Positions 35,180 through 45,292 of a stretch of 64,000 nucleotides of DNA are shown one piece after another. The stretch comes from Streptomyces hygroscopicus (lineage in GTDB: Bacteria > Actinomycetota > Actinomycetes > Streptomycetales > Streptomycetaceae), in contig CP018627.1 of NCBI GenBank assembly GCA_002021875.1, positions 2,294,001 to 2,358,000 of the forward strand, read 5' to 3'. The position numbers were made by a program, and so were the translations under genes. The number at the start of each line of letters is the position of its first letter. Positions within the stretch are counted from its first letter, which is position 1. The notes under the pieces are model-generated. The model did not search any database. It saw nothing but the letters and a program-made list of their open reading frames with translations, and had not been told where the DNA came from.

Positions 35180-35906
35180 GAGGGTGCGGTCGAGTAGTTC
35201 GCGTCGGCATTTCTGTATCCAGCGTTCCGTGAGTGAATTTATACGGGGCGATCGGACACCGGTCTTGACGACCTTGACCCCAGCATCGTTCATGACTGCG
35301 TCGTACGCGTCGGTAAACTTCGAGTCGTGGTCCCGGATCAGGAACTCGACTGCCCTGCCTGCGTCCTCCAGGTCCTTGACAAGGCTACGCCCGAGCTACA
35401 CGACCCAGGCTGCAGTGGGATGTGTGGCGGCGCCGAGGATCCGGACTCGGCGGGTGGCGTGCTCGATGACGGTGAAGACGTACAGGCGCGCGCCCGTCCG
35501 GGTGGTGGCGATCTTGATGCCCAGGACTGCGAGTTCGCCGTGGATTCTGCCGTACCCCCAGGTTGGGTTCTCGCGGGTCAGGCGCAGGACCGCAGCGCGG
35601 CTGTGTGGACGGTGAGCGGCCGTCCGCGGCGCTTGGGAAGGCCGATGGCGGCATGGCGCCTCTTGATCAGGTCGCGGTGTCAGCGGCAGGATCGTGTTCG
35701 GCTGGAGGAGCAGCAAGAAGCGGCGCAGCTTGCCCACAGGGAGCCGGTGGAGCACGCCGCAAGCACACGCGATCGGTGGCGGTGAACGCGGGCCGGCCGA
35801 CCTTGCGTTGCAGGACGAGAAGCTGATGCCGCGGCGCCAGGATCTCGATGTCCTTATCCCGGTCGCTCATCGACAGCAAGCGCAGAAAGGAGAACGCGTT
35901 GTGCAC
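35180..35906 (-). pseudogene. Integrase-type (rve) transposase, degenerate
   Basis: Minus-strand pieces in order: DIEILAPRHQLLVLQRKVGR near the start, AAVLRLTRENPTWGYGRIHG with ELAVLGIKIATT, VFTVIEHATRRVRILGAATH, then in other frames a DSKFTDAYDAVM-like and LTERWIQKCRRELLDR-like end. All parts of an integrase-core transposase are there but spread over several frames, so it is an old, dead copy. Confidence 0.75.
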
Positions 35907-36187
35907 GGCGAGGTAGGCCGGACGCAGCAGCGCGACAGACCATGACGGCGCTGCTCCGCCATACGTGTGAACAGCGCGCGTGTCGGCAGTGAGGCCGCTG
36001 ATGGCCCGTGATCGATCAGCAAGTTCGTGAGCTGGGCGGATGATGTATCGGCACCCGCAATGCCATCAGCATGGTTAAGGGTGCTTTGCAATATTATATG
36101 CCTTGAAAGACATGAATATGGAGCCGATCTAGGGTAAGCTGGCAATAGGGTGATGTGTGGGGGGTACGCTTACGCCTGGTAGGGGCA

Positions 36188-38704
36188 ATGGGAGAACAAC
36201 ACAGGTCGACGATTATGGGCCCGGGAAATGCCATACCTGACAGATCGGCGTTGGTGCTCGGCGCGGCGCGGATGGCCCTGGCAGTGCTCGATACTCAGGG
36301 AGTGGTCACCGGATGGACCCGGGCAGCGGAACGGCTGACCGGGTACCCGGATAAGGAGATCGTGAACCGGCCCGCAGCGACCCTGCTGGACAGGCCCGGG
36401 GACCAGGGGGCGCTCGGCGAGATGGCCGAACGGTGCCGCGCTCAGAGTGGATGGGACGGCGTGGCCATCGTGCGGCACCGCGACGGGCGGCGGCTGAGAC
36501 TGGTGCTGCGGATCTTTCCACTGCTGGGTCCAACCGGGAGCAGAGGATGGGGGGTGCTCGCCCGGGATGAGCAGACGCCGGGCGCGGAGCTGAGCCGGAT
36601 GATGCTCGAGCCGCTCCTCACGTACTCGCCCGTCGGCTTGGCGGTACTGGATACGGACTTGCGGTACGTCTGGGTGAACGACGTGCTGACATATGGCGGG
36701 ACGTTGCCCCGTGAACAACGGTTGGGGCGGCGGGTGAGGGAGGTCTTGCCAGACTCCGATCATGTCAAGGAGGTTGAGAAGCAGCTTCGGCAAGTGCTGG
36801 AGACAGGCGTTCCGGCGCTCAACTTCGAGTACCTGGGAGCCAGCCCTGCTGGACCGCCCCAGCAGCGCGCGTGGTGGAACTGCTTCTTCCGGCTCGAGGA
36901 CTCGACCGGCCAGGTGCTGGGCGTGTGGTACATGGCCGTGGACAACACCGAGAGCTGGCAATCTCGACAACGCCTGGCTCTGCTGAACGAGGCCAGTGTG
37001 CGCATCGGCAGCACGCTCGACGTGGCACGGACCGCCCAGGAGCTCGCCGACGTCGCGGTGGGGCGCCTCGCGGACGCTGTCACCGTCGACCTGCTGGAGG
37101 CTGTCCTGCACGGTGAAGAACCATCAGGGCCGGTCGGAGACGCTCCTGTCCTGCGCCGCGTGGCGCAGCAACTCAGCCACGACGCGCGCCCTGAGACGAC
37201 CGCAGATGTCGGGGACGTCCTTCAACGTCCACCTGCCTCGCCCTCGGCGTGCTGCCTGAGTGAGGGCGAGACCTGGGCGGAATCGCTCGCGGACCTCTCC
37301 GCCAGCGCCTGGCTCGCCGAGGACCCGACCCGGGCGGTCACCGTCCGCACCCTCGGGATTCACTCGGTCCTGGTCGTCCCGATCCAGGCGCGCGGCGTGC
37401 GCCTCGGCATCGCGACCTTCCTGCGCTCCCGGTCTTGCCCGGATCCGTTCGACCAAGACGACGTGAAGTTGGCCGAGGATCTCGTCGCCCGAGCCGCAGT
37501 GTGCCTGGACAACGCCCGCCGCTTCACCCGGGAGCGCAAGGCGGCCCTAGCGCTGCAGCACAGCCTGCTGCCGCGCGGCCTGGTCCCGGGGAGCATGCTG
37601 GACGTCGCTTCCCGCTATCTTCCCGCGAACGCCCCGCACGCGGTGGGCGGCGACTGGTTCGATGTGATCCCGCTGTCCGGAGCCCGGGTTGCTCTGGTCG
37701 TCGGCGATGTAGTCGGACAAGGCGCGCACGCCGCTGCCACCATGGGCCGACTGCGCGCCGCTGTCCGCACTTTGGCCGATATGGACCTGCCTCCCGATGA
37801 GCTGCTGGCGCACTTGGACGACCTGGTCATCAGCATGGTGGAGCAGGAGGGCGCCGAAGCGCCCGCTGAGAACGAACAGCAATCGGTGGCCACCTCAATG
37901 GTGGGGACGACCTGTCTGTACGCCGTCTACGACCCGGTCTCCCGGCGGTGCACGCTGGCCCGCGCCGGTCACCTTCCGCCCGCGATCGCTACTGCAGACG
38001 GCGTGGTCGCCTTCCCCGACCTGCCGGCCGGCCCTCCGCTGGGCCTCGGCCTCCTGCCCTTCGAATCCGTCGAAGTGGACGTGCCCGATGGCACGGTGTT
38101 GGCCCTGTTCACCGACGGGCTCGTCGAAGACCGCGCCCGGGATGTCGACGTTGGGCTGGCCGTCCTCGCCCATGCTCTGGCTCGCCCCGCTACCGGGTTG
38201 GACGAGATGTGCGAGAACATAATCGGCGCCCTGCTGGCCTCCCCGCCGCGTGACGACGCCGCCCTGCTCCTGGCCCGCGCCCATGGCCTGGACCCGGGAC
38301 TGGTCGCCTCCTGGGACCTGGCCGGCGACCCGGCCGTTGTTGCCAGTGCCCGCGAGCTCGCGACCCGCCAACTCGCCGACTGGGGGCTGGAGGAACTGGC
38401 CTTCACGACGGAACTCATCGTCAGCGAACTGGTCACCAACGCCATCCGCTACGGGGCGGACCCCATCCACCTGCGCCTCATTCGGAGCGAGGCTCTGATC
38501 TGCGAGGTCTTTGACAGCAGTAGCACCTCGCCCCGCCTGCGCCACGCCCGTACCACCGACGAGGGCGGGCGTGGACTGTTCCTCGTCGCGCAGCTAGCTC
38601 GACGGTGGGGCACCCGCTACACCTCGGCGGGCAAAATTATCTGGGCCGAGCAAGCTGCTCCAGCCTCGCCAGGGCGTCCAGGCTCGGCTCCCGAGTTCAC
38701 GTAA
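36188..38704 (+). CDS. PAS-GAF sensor SpoIIE-type phosphatase with anti-sigma kinase-like domain
   Basis: 838 aa from the ATG at 36188; a GTG at 36155 is also in frame. Domains in order: PAS (about 25-110, ALVLGAARMALAVLDTQGVV), second PAS (about 140-250), GAF (about 265-430), SpoIIE/PP2C phosphatase (about 450-670, with GGDWFDVIPL, GDVVGQGAHAA, LARAGHLPPA, LALFTDGLVE), and a C-terminal HATPase (N-box ELVTNAIRYG, G-box EGGRGLFLV). Such proteins control anti-anti-sigma factors and the stress/development sigma cascade in Streptomyces. Both PP2C metal Asp regions are kept. No sigma or STAS gene adjoins it. An integrase fragment starts right after the stop. Confidence 0.9.
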   Translation: MGEQHRSTIMGPGNAIPDRSALVLGAARMALAVLDTQGVVTGWTRAAERLTGYPDKEIVNRPAATLLDRPGDQGALGEMAERCRAQSGWDGVAIVRHRDGRRLRLVLRIFPLLGPTGSRGWGVLARDEQTPGAELSRMMLEPLLTYSPVGLAVLDTDLRYVWVNDVLTYGGTLPREQRLGRRVREVLPDSDHVKEVEKQLRQVLETGVPALNFEYLGASPAGPPQQRAWWNCFFRLEDSTGQVLGVWYMAVDNTESWQSRQRLALLNEASVRIGSTLDVARTAQELADVAVGRLADAVTVDLLEAVLHGEEPSGPVGDAPVLRRVAQQLSHDARPETTADVGDVLQRPPASPSACCLSEGETWAESLADLSASAWLAEDPTRAVTVRTLGIHSVLVVPIQARGVRLGIATFLRSRSCPDPFDQDDVKLAEDLVARAAVCLDNARRFTRERKAALALQHSLLPRGLVPGSMLDVASRYLPANAPHAVGGDWFDVIPLSGARVALVVGDVVGQGAHAAATMGRLRAAVRTLADMDLPPDELLAHLDDLVISMVEQEGAEAPAENEQQSVATSMVGTTCLYAVYDPVSRRCTLARAGHLPPAIATADGVVAFPDLPAGPPLGLGLLPFESVEVDVPDGTVLALFTDGLVEDRARDVDVGLAVLAHALARPATGLDEMCENIIGALLASPPRDDAALLLARAHGLDPGLVASWDLAGDPAVVASARELATRQLADWGLEELAFTTELIVSELVTNAIRYGADPIHLRLIRSEALICEVFDSSSTSPRLRHARTTDEGGRGLFLVAQLARRWGTRYTSAGKIIWAEQAAPASPGRPGSAPEFT

Positions 38705-38714
38705 GCGGCTGGTC

Positions 38715-39729
<1,015 letters not shown>

Positions 39730-39861
39730 CCAGGAACGACGAGTTTCCGAACGGCACACGGACGAACCACGACGATGTGGCCTTCGTCGGCCAGGTCAGC
39801 GATACCTCGCCTGACACAACGGATCACGTGGAGAGCCGGATGCTCGGCTAGGGCTCGGCTA

Positions 39862-40070
39862 GGGCCTGTCTGATAATTGATCTTGTGGCAGGTTGAGGCG
39901 AGTTGACGGACGCGGCGTGGGAGCGGGTAGAACCCTTGTTGCCGCAGGCAGACGGGCGTGGCCGTCCGTGGCGTGATCACCGTCAGGTGGTCAACGGTGT
40001 GTTGTGGCGGTTGCGGACCGGGGCTCCGTGGCGCGACCTGCCCGAGCGGTACAGGCCGTGGCAGACCGTA
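39862..40070 (+). mobile_element. IS5-family element, left-end fragment
   Basis: Begins GGGCCTGTCTGATAATTG after a CTA flank and encodes LTDAAWERVEPLLPQADGRG then WRDHRQVVNGVLWRLRTGAP. It matches the right part of the minus-strand element at 41777-42703 until GGCAGACCGT at 40070. It is cut there and fused to the toxin-like tail. Confidence 0.8.
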
Positions 40071-40134
40071 CTCTCGCACCATCGATCACTTGCTTCTGTA
40101 CTACTGGGAGAAGGCAAAGAATGACACCGACTGA
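40071..40134 (+). pseudogene. Possible toxin C-terminus, cut by IS fragment
   Basis: Right after the IS fragment one frame reads RTIDHLLLYYWEKAKNDTD and stops with TGA at 40132, overlapping the next gene's start by 14 nt. The overlap and the tail-like composition fit the end of a toxin before its immunity gene. Too short to identify. Confidence 0.35.
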
Positions 40135-41341
40135 GCGCGTCGAGGAAATCGCCTTCGACCCTGAACTCTCTGTCGCTGACAAGGCGCAGAGCATCATTGA
40201 ATACTTCTCCGCTCAGGGTGACCGAGGAGCGGAAAACGCCGGCGCGTTTCTCATGGAGACGACGGACGAAGCAGTGGCCGAGTATGTTGCGGAGTACCTT
40301 GAGCTCGTTCCTGACGCACGGCAGGTGAAGGTGCGAGCGGCCGAGCAGCTGCGCGCTGCGGGACCGGTCGTGCGGTCAGCGGCCCGGCTTGTACCCTGGT
40401 TTCCGGAGTCCCTGACCGATGCGTTCATCGAGGATTACCTTGCATCGCCGGACCCCGACTCTCCGCTGGCTTCCGTCATCTTCAACATCGCCGTTTATCA
40501 CCCCGATCGGCTACGCCCCTACGAGGATCGACTCGGCACTTCTCTCTATCGGGCCAGCCTCCTGTCCGGAGCCCCGGACGAACGGGCCGACTCCCTGCTG
40601 CGCGACTGGCGCGAGACCCACGATCGGGCCGGTCTGCTCTCTCTCGCCCTCATCAGGACCCCTCATGCCGCTGACCTGATCACTTCGGTGCGTGACGAGG
40701 TCGATGCCTATGAGGAGTGGGAGTGGCTGATGCCGCTCGCGGGCCGCATGTCCGACAGCGGGGCCGCGGCAGGATTCCGCCCGGCGTTCATGGGGTTCGT
40801 CACCGACCGGGGCGAGAGCCCGCACGTGATGGGTGGACGGTACGAGCAGGACGTTCCTCTCTGCGCGCGGTGCAACGCGCCGGCGGACAGGGTGCTCACC
40901 CTCTCCGTTAGTGATCTGCCGTACGAGTTCAGCAGTGATCCCTCGTTCTTCTGGTTCTCCTGCGACTGCGATGAAGTCGACATCCTTTACGTACAGTTCA
41001 CGGCCGACGGGACGCGTGCTTTCTATCAACCGCAAGGGCCTTCTGCCGAGACGTCACGCGTGGTTCCCGGCGAGTTGTCCATGACGCTGGAAACGCACCC
41101 CAACCAGACGGGTGTGAGTCGGGCGGCCATCACCGGAAGGTCGCGGCACCAGGTGGGCGGACTACCGCGCTGGCCTTCACCGGAGACGCACCCGCTCTGT
41201 CCTGGATGCGGAAACTTCATGCCTTTCCTGGTCGCGGTGGACAGCGGCCTGACTCCCTTCGGCCCGATGGGGTTCGGCGGTTCGCTCTTCGGCTTCTGGT
41301 GCGACCGCTGTTCTATGTCGGCCACTCGGTCGCAGATCTGA
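40121..41341 (+). CDS. Hypothetical protein with paired Cys motifs, immunity-like context
   Basis: 406 aa from the ATG at 40121 with GGGAGAAGG upstream. N-terminal half acidic and helical (VADKAQSIIEYFSAQGDRGA, AVAEYVAEYLELVPDARQ). The C-terminal half has CARCN, SCDCDE, GGLPRWPSPETHPLCPGCGN and CDRCS, suggesting zinc ribbons; the GGLP.W......CP.CG part resembles DUF1963/YwqG-like proteins, often found among immunity proteins. It is followed 19 bp later by another MTRYADIP gene start. Immunity function is inferred from this arrangement. Confidence 0.68.
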   Translation: MTPTERVEEIAFDPELSVADKAQSIIEYFSAQGDRGAENAGAFLMETTDEAVAEYVAEYLELVPDARQVKVRAAEQLRAAGPVVRSAARLVPWFPESLTDAFIEDYLASPDPDSPLASVIFNIAVYHPDRLRPYEDRLGTSLYRASLLSGAPDERADSLLRDWRETHDRAGLLSLALIRTPHAADLITSVRDEVDAYEEWEWLMPLAGRMSDSGAAAGFRPAFMGFVTDRGESPHVMGGRYEQDVPLCARCNAPADRVLTLSVSDLPYEFSSDPSFFWFSCDCDEVDILYVQFTADGTRAFYQPQGPSAETSRVVPGELSMTLETHPNQTGVSRAAITGRSRHQVGGLPRWPSPETHPLCPGCGNFMPFLVAVDSGLTPFGPMGFGGSLFGFWCDRCSMSATRSQI

Positions 41342-41360
41342 ACCCCTGGAAGGAGGAACA

Positions 41361-41432
41361 ATGACCCGCTACGCAGACATCCCCAAACCCATCCGCTCCG
41401 GCATAGTCGTAGTGGACCCGGGGTGCCGTTAA
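41361..41432 (+). pseudogene. Stub of the MTRYADIP gene, copy 2
   Basis: ATG with its own strong GGAAGGAGGAA site. It reads MTRYADIPKPIRSG then IVVVDP as at 33828, then GCR and a TAA at 41430. The match ends abruptly at codon 20, marking a recombination or insertion point. Confidence 0.75.
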
Positions 41433-41518
41433 CGAGCGTGTCACCAGCCGTCACAAGCCCGTAGGAGCTTGGTCGTTCCGACTTCTTGTCCCGCTCACGT
41501 TCGGCATGATGCGTGGCT

Positions 41519-41746
41519 ATGAGCCGCGAGCCGATGGGCATGGACAAGCTGCACGAGGACGAGGAGACCCTCTCCGACGTGGGTGATGTCGAGATGCTCA
41601 TGGACAACTACAAGAGGGACCATCCGACGCTGAAACTCACCGGGCTGGATGTCCTGCTCGCCTCCCTCGCGAGAAGGACGAAGAAATCAACTGGAATTGG
41701 GAGTTCTAGTGACCTGAGTCAGAGATTCGTCGTTAGTTGGGTATGA
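41519..41746 (+). CDS. Small hypothetical protein
   Basis: About 75 aa, starting MSREPMGMDKLHEDEETLSD. The first about 57 residues are acidic and look protein-like; the Ser-rich tail after RRTKK may be read-through into an IS630 remnant. No family recognised, no clear ribosome binding site. Confidence 0.35.
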   Translation: MSREPMGMDKLHEDEETLSDVGDVEMLMDNYKRDHPTLKLTGLDVLLASLARRTKKSTGIGSSSDLSQRFVVSWV

Positions 41747-41778
41747 GTCGTCCGGGTCCGAAGATTCCGCCCTTGTCG
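41743..41778 (+). pseudogene. IS630-family transposase, N-terminal stub
   Basis: ATG at 41743 reads MSRPGPKIPPLSV, the standard start of IS630-type transposases in Streptomyces. It is cut after 12-13 codons by the IS5-family element. Confidence 0.6.
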
Positions 41779-42703
41779 GTCTGACAAATGATCATCTGGC
41801 AGGTTCGCGGAGCCAGATGATCAGGGAGGCCAGGACGACTCCGGCGCGGTAGCGGTCAGCGAGTTTGTCGAACCTGGTCGCGATCGCGCGGAACTGCTTG
41901 AGGCGGGCGAAGCATCGTTCGACCACGTTGCGGTCGCGGTAGATCTCCTTGTCGAAGGCGGGCGGGCGGCCGCCGAGGCGCCCTCGGCGTCGGCGGTTGG
42001 CTGCCTGGTCGCGGCGTTCGGGGATCGTGGCGGCGATACCTCGACGCCGCAGGAGGTGCCGGATCGCTCGGCTTGAGTAGGCCTTGTCGCCCAGCACGCG
42101 CTCCGGCGCCGTGCGTGGACGGCCCGTGATGGCGCGCGGGATGCGTATCCCTTCGAGGACCTGGCTGAACGCAGTGGCGTCGTTGACGTTGCCGGGCGTG
42201 AGGACGATCGACAGGGGCAGGCCCCGGCCGTCGACGGCGAGGTGGACCTTGGTGGTCAGCCCGCCTCGGGACCGGCCGAGGGCCTGGCGCGTCCACGAGC
42301 GGCCCGGATCTTCCAGTTCGTCCCCGTCCGCGACCCCTTTTTGCGGGCGCCGGCGGCGTGCTGGTGGGCTCGGTTGGCCGTGGAGTCGACGGCGACAGTC
42401 CACTCCACCCGGCCCACCGCATCGTCGCGGACCTGCACGTGCTCCAGCAGCCTTGCCCACGTGCCGTCCGCCTCCCAGCGGGCAAACCGCTCATAGACGG
42501 TCTGCCAGGCCCGTACCGCTCGGGCAGGTCGCGCCACGGAGCCCCGGTCCGCAACCGCCACAACACACCGTTGACCACCTGACGGTGATCACGCCACGGA
42601 CGGCCACGCCCGTCTGCCTGCGGCAACAAGGGTTCTACCCGCTCCCACGCCGCGTCCGTCAACTCACCTCGACCTGCCACAAGATCAATTATCAGACAGG
42701 CCC
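41777..42703 (-). mobile_element. IS5-family element with frameshifted transposase
   Basis: The ends are related inverted repeats: CTGATAATTGATC...TGGCAGG on one side, CTGACAAATGATC...TGGCAGG on the other. The transposase runs on the minus strand from about 42660 (LTDAAWERVEPLLPQ) to 41792 (LASLIIWLREPAR). It changes frame at about 42510, where one G is missing compared with the fragment at 39862, and again near the usual orfA/orfB shift (AGARKKG). Catalytic motifs include TVAVDSTANRAHQHAAG and RNVVERCFARLKQFRAIATR. The extra deletion makes it inactive. Confidence 0.82.
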
Positions 42704-42706
42704 TAG

Positions 42707-42785
42707 CGGGCACGTCCGGTTCGGCGGGCGGGGACGGGAAAACCGACACCGGAAAGGGTGCACGGCGTCCCGTCCCCAACCCAAC
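42707..42785 (+). ncRNA. Group II intron 3' end (domain V half and domain VI), truncated
   Basis: GCACGTCCGGTTC followed by a GC-rich stem (GGCGGGCGGGGACGGG pairing with CCCGTCCCC) and the ending CCCAAC. It matches the complete 3' end at 44417-44516. The IS5-family element removed everything upstream. The downstream exon is an istB fragment. Confidence 0.6.
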
Positions 42786-42890
42786 ACATGGAGCTCGACC
42801 GCCACGGCGCCGAACTCCTCTTCCAGGTCCTGACCGAACGTGAGGAAAAGCACAGCGTCGCCATCGCCTCCAACGAGTCCTTCGGCAAAA
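42786..42890 (+). pseudogene. istB: IS21 IstB fragment downstream of the intron
   Basis: MELDRHGAELLFQVLTEREE then KHSVAIASNESFG, a central IstB segment (Walker B to sensor region). It starts exactly at the intron 3' end, so the intron sat in an istB gene different from the one at 5005. Confidence 0.7.
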
Positions 42891-42959
42891 CTCACATGTT
42901 CCGGCGAACCTGTGCGAGGTGCTGCCGAAACTTCACAGGTTCAACCGGCGGGCGCCACC

Positions 42960-43314
42960 GTTACGGTCACGGCGTCGGGAATCAACGCGATCAGCTGTTG
43001 AGACCAGCAGTCCGACTGCTGGGTGGCGACCTCGGCTCCACACGCAGAACAGACAAGGTTGGGGCCATCCAGGCCATCGAGGCCGCAGCATCCGTTGGGC
43101 GTCCGCGGTCATGGTGCCTGACCACTCCCGAGACGTCGTCGGGATTGAGAATGAACACGCCGGTGTGAGGGCTGATCGCGTACGACCCGCGCGGCATGAG
43201 GGGTGGCAGAAACCTGTGTCCGGGGGACTCCTCTGTGACCAGCGGCGGCATCGGCACTTCCCGAAGATCGGGGCTGATTCGCTGCTGACAGGTAACGCAG
43301 GAGAAGACCGTCAT
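42960..43314 (-). pseudogene. Cys-rich zinc-ribbon-type hypothetical protein, frameshifted
   Basis: From 43314: MTVFSCVTCQQRISPDLREV, LPPLMPRGSYAISP, FILNPDDVSGVVRHHD. Then a frameshift near 43100, after which CCGLDGLDGPNLVCSACGAE and VATQQSDCWSQQLIALIP continue. The CVTC and CSACG pairs suggest a zinc ribbon. Similar Streptomyces proteins of unknown function exist to my knowledge. Confidence 0.55.
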
Positions 43315-43352
43315 GGCCGCAATCCTGCGTGAGCCTCTGCTGCCGACTCCCA

Positions 43353-43660
43353 TCATTTCCGGCTCGCCTCCGCAGCCGGGAGGCGACCCTCGTCGCCACG
43401 GTCGGCGAGATAAATCAAGGTGGCTTGCGGGTCCATGCCGAAGGCTGCGGCGACGAGCTTGGGGTCCATGGTGTTCACGAGGTCGAGCAAGCGGGTGCTA
43501 CGGATCGTCCGGGGCGGGTAGCCACAGTCGTCAAGGACGTGGGAGAGATAGGCCGTTGAGGCCGGGCTTCGTTCCTTTGGGGACCATCACGTGCGGGTTG
43601 GCCGTCGGCCATGCCTCGCGGTGGGCCAGGCAGCGTTGCAGCACGGTCCAGGAGGGTCTG
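43353..43660 (-). pseudogene. Tyrosine-type integrase-like protein, C-terminal fragment
   Basis: CLAHREAWPTANPHVMVPKG, then after a frameshift AYLSHVLDDCGYPPRTIRST, RLLDLVNTMDPKLVAAAFGM and IYLADRGDEGRLP to the stop at 43353. LVAAAFGM...IYLAD is the usual tail of a Streptomyces site-specific integrase family. The catalytic part is absent. Confidence 0.55.
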
Positions 43661-43689
43661 GGAACGGGAGATGAGCCCTGGATGGCGGC

Positions 43690-44399
43690 AGCACCGTCGT
43701 CGCAAGGGGTTGCCGAACTTCCGGCTGGTGCGTTTTGCTGACGATTTTGTGGTGCTGGTCTCCGGCACCCGGTCCGACGCCGAGACCACCCGCACGGAGA
43801 TCGGCGAGCTGCTGGCCAGCAGGCTGAAGATGACCCTCTCGATTGAAAGGCACACCTCACGCGCATCGACGACGGTTTCGTCTTCCTTGGCTTTCGCATC
43901 CAGCGCAAGCGCAGAGGTAACGGGCGTCAGGTGGTGCTGACGATCCCGTCCAAGGAGGCATTGGCGCGGGGTGATGCACAAGATCAAGGAGGCCACAGGA
44001 GCAGGGGCAGTCTCGCTCCGGTTGCTGGACGTGCTGCGGAAGATCAACCCGATCCTGCGGGGCTGGGCTGCATACTTCCGCTACGGCGCTTCGAAGAGAA
44101 CCTTCGCCTACCTGGGCTGGTATGCCTCGTGGCGGGTGATCTACTGGATTCGCCGCAAGCACCCCCACATGACCTGGAAGCAGATCCGGCGGCGCTACTA
44201 CGGAGCCGACCGGATCTGCGAGGACGACCTGGTCCTCTACAACCCGGCGAAGATGCGCGTGGAGCGTTACCGCTACCGCGGGACTCAGATCGCCACGCCG
44301 TTCAACATCAACGAGGCCGACCCGGCCGGAGCACGATTCCGCCGGACCGGTCACGACGATGCGGCGTTCGTCGGGCACGTCTCCGAACTCGTCAGCTGA
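43690..44399 (+). pseudogene. Group II intron reverse transcriptase/maturase, 5'-truncated and frameshifted
   Basis: NFRLVRFADDFVVLVSGTRS holds the RT catalytic FADD box. In the next frames come a IDDGFVFLGFRIQRKRR-like segment, then the maturase X domain and DNA-binding end: [51 protein letters not shown]. The N-terminal RT blocks 0-4 are missing and there are at least two frame changes. Confidence 0.85.
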
Positions 44400-44516
44400 A
44401 CCCATCGGGTCACATGGAGATCCCGGTGCGGGGATGACCCGCACGCCGGGTTCGGCGGGCGGGGACGGGGAAACCAACGGCCGAGAGGCTGCACGGCGCC
44501 CCGTCCCCGACCCAAC
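44400..44516 (+). ncRNA. Group II intron domains V and VI
   Basis: Domain V at 44417-44453 folds as CCCGG/TGCGGG with loop GATGA and a 2-nt CG bulge on the 3' side. Domain VI (about 44455-44516) is a long GC stem ending CCCCGACCCAAC. The base that should be G in the catalytic AGC triad appears to be T here (GAT CCCGG paired to CCGGG TTC), so the ribozyme may be dead. Confidence 0.7.
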
Positions 44517-44640
44517 AGATCCAGGCGCTGGCCCGGTCCCAGCCGGTGATGCCCGGCGGTCCCGAACGCCGCAGCCACGACTATGTCCGGACCGGCACCA
44601 CCACCTTGTTCGCCGCTTTGGAAGTGGCGACCGGGAAGGC
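44517..44640 (+). pseudogene. IS630-family transposase fragment (intron 3' exon)
   Basis: IQALARSQPVMPGGPERRSH then DYVRTGTTTLFAALEVATGK, a stretch of the IS630 DDE core. It begins at the intron end, so the intron had inserted into an IS630 transposase gene. Confidence 0.7.
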
Positions 44641-44855
44641 CATCGGCGAGGTCGCCCGGCTCGGCGGTGCCATGGCCATCGCCGGCATGCTGAGCCTCAC
44701 ACGTGACGAGTGCATAGCCTTCGCGTTATTGCTGAGCGCGCTGACCACAGAGAACTTCGGCACCGTCAAGGCATGGCCGGTCGTGCATGCCCGATCTGAC
44801 GGCGGTGTGGTAGCGCTGGTCGAGGAGACCAAACCGCCGCCGCGGCCCCGACCGC

Positions 44856-45155
44856 GAGCACCTGATCGCCGCGCTCGAGGATCTCCCCGCCGCACTGTGT
44901 GAACTGGTCGACTCCGAGGACATCGAGCCCCGGCTGTTCCACTCGCCGCTGCGGGTGTACCAGCTGCTTTTGGAACTCAGGCAGATCGCCCGCCGTCTCA
45001 GCAATGAGACCAGCGCCTTCATCAGCTATAGCCCGAAGCGCCGTAGTGCGTTCGCCAGGGATATGTGGAACACCGAGGTGCGCCAGCTCCCATTCATCTA
45101 CGGCAGCTCGGAGAAGCACATCAACGTGGGTGCGCATAAATCTGATCCAACGTAA
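44856..45155 (+). pseudogene. Hypothetical protein, C-terminal remnant
   Basis: About 99 codons open to a stop at 45153: EHLIAALEDLPAALCELVDS, RVYQLLLELRQIARRLSNET, FISYSPKRRSAFARDMWNTE. Helical, no family recognised; codon use looks coding. No start, so probably truncated. Confidence 0.45.
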
Positions 45156-45292
45156 GCGCCGCGGCGCCGCCTCTTCCGGCTGACTTGCTGTGAGGAGGCA
45201 GCGCTTCGCGTTGGCGGACAACGTACGGGGACCGCCCAGAACGTGCCGCCAGGCACGACCGCGCAAAGCGCGGCGCGAACAGAGCGTGGCTG

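Noticed and set aside
44641..44855. Continuation of the IS630 fragment as a longer protein
   Set aside because: After about 44640 the frame no longer matches the family and reads into low-complexity Pro/Arg sequence.
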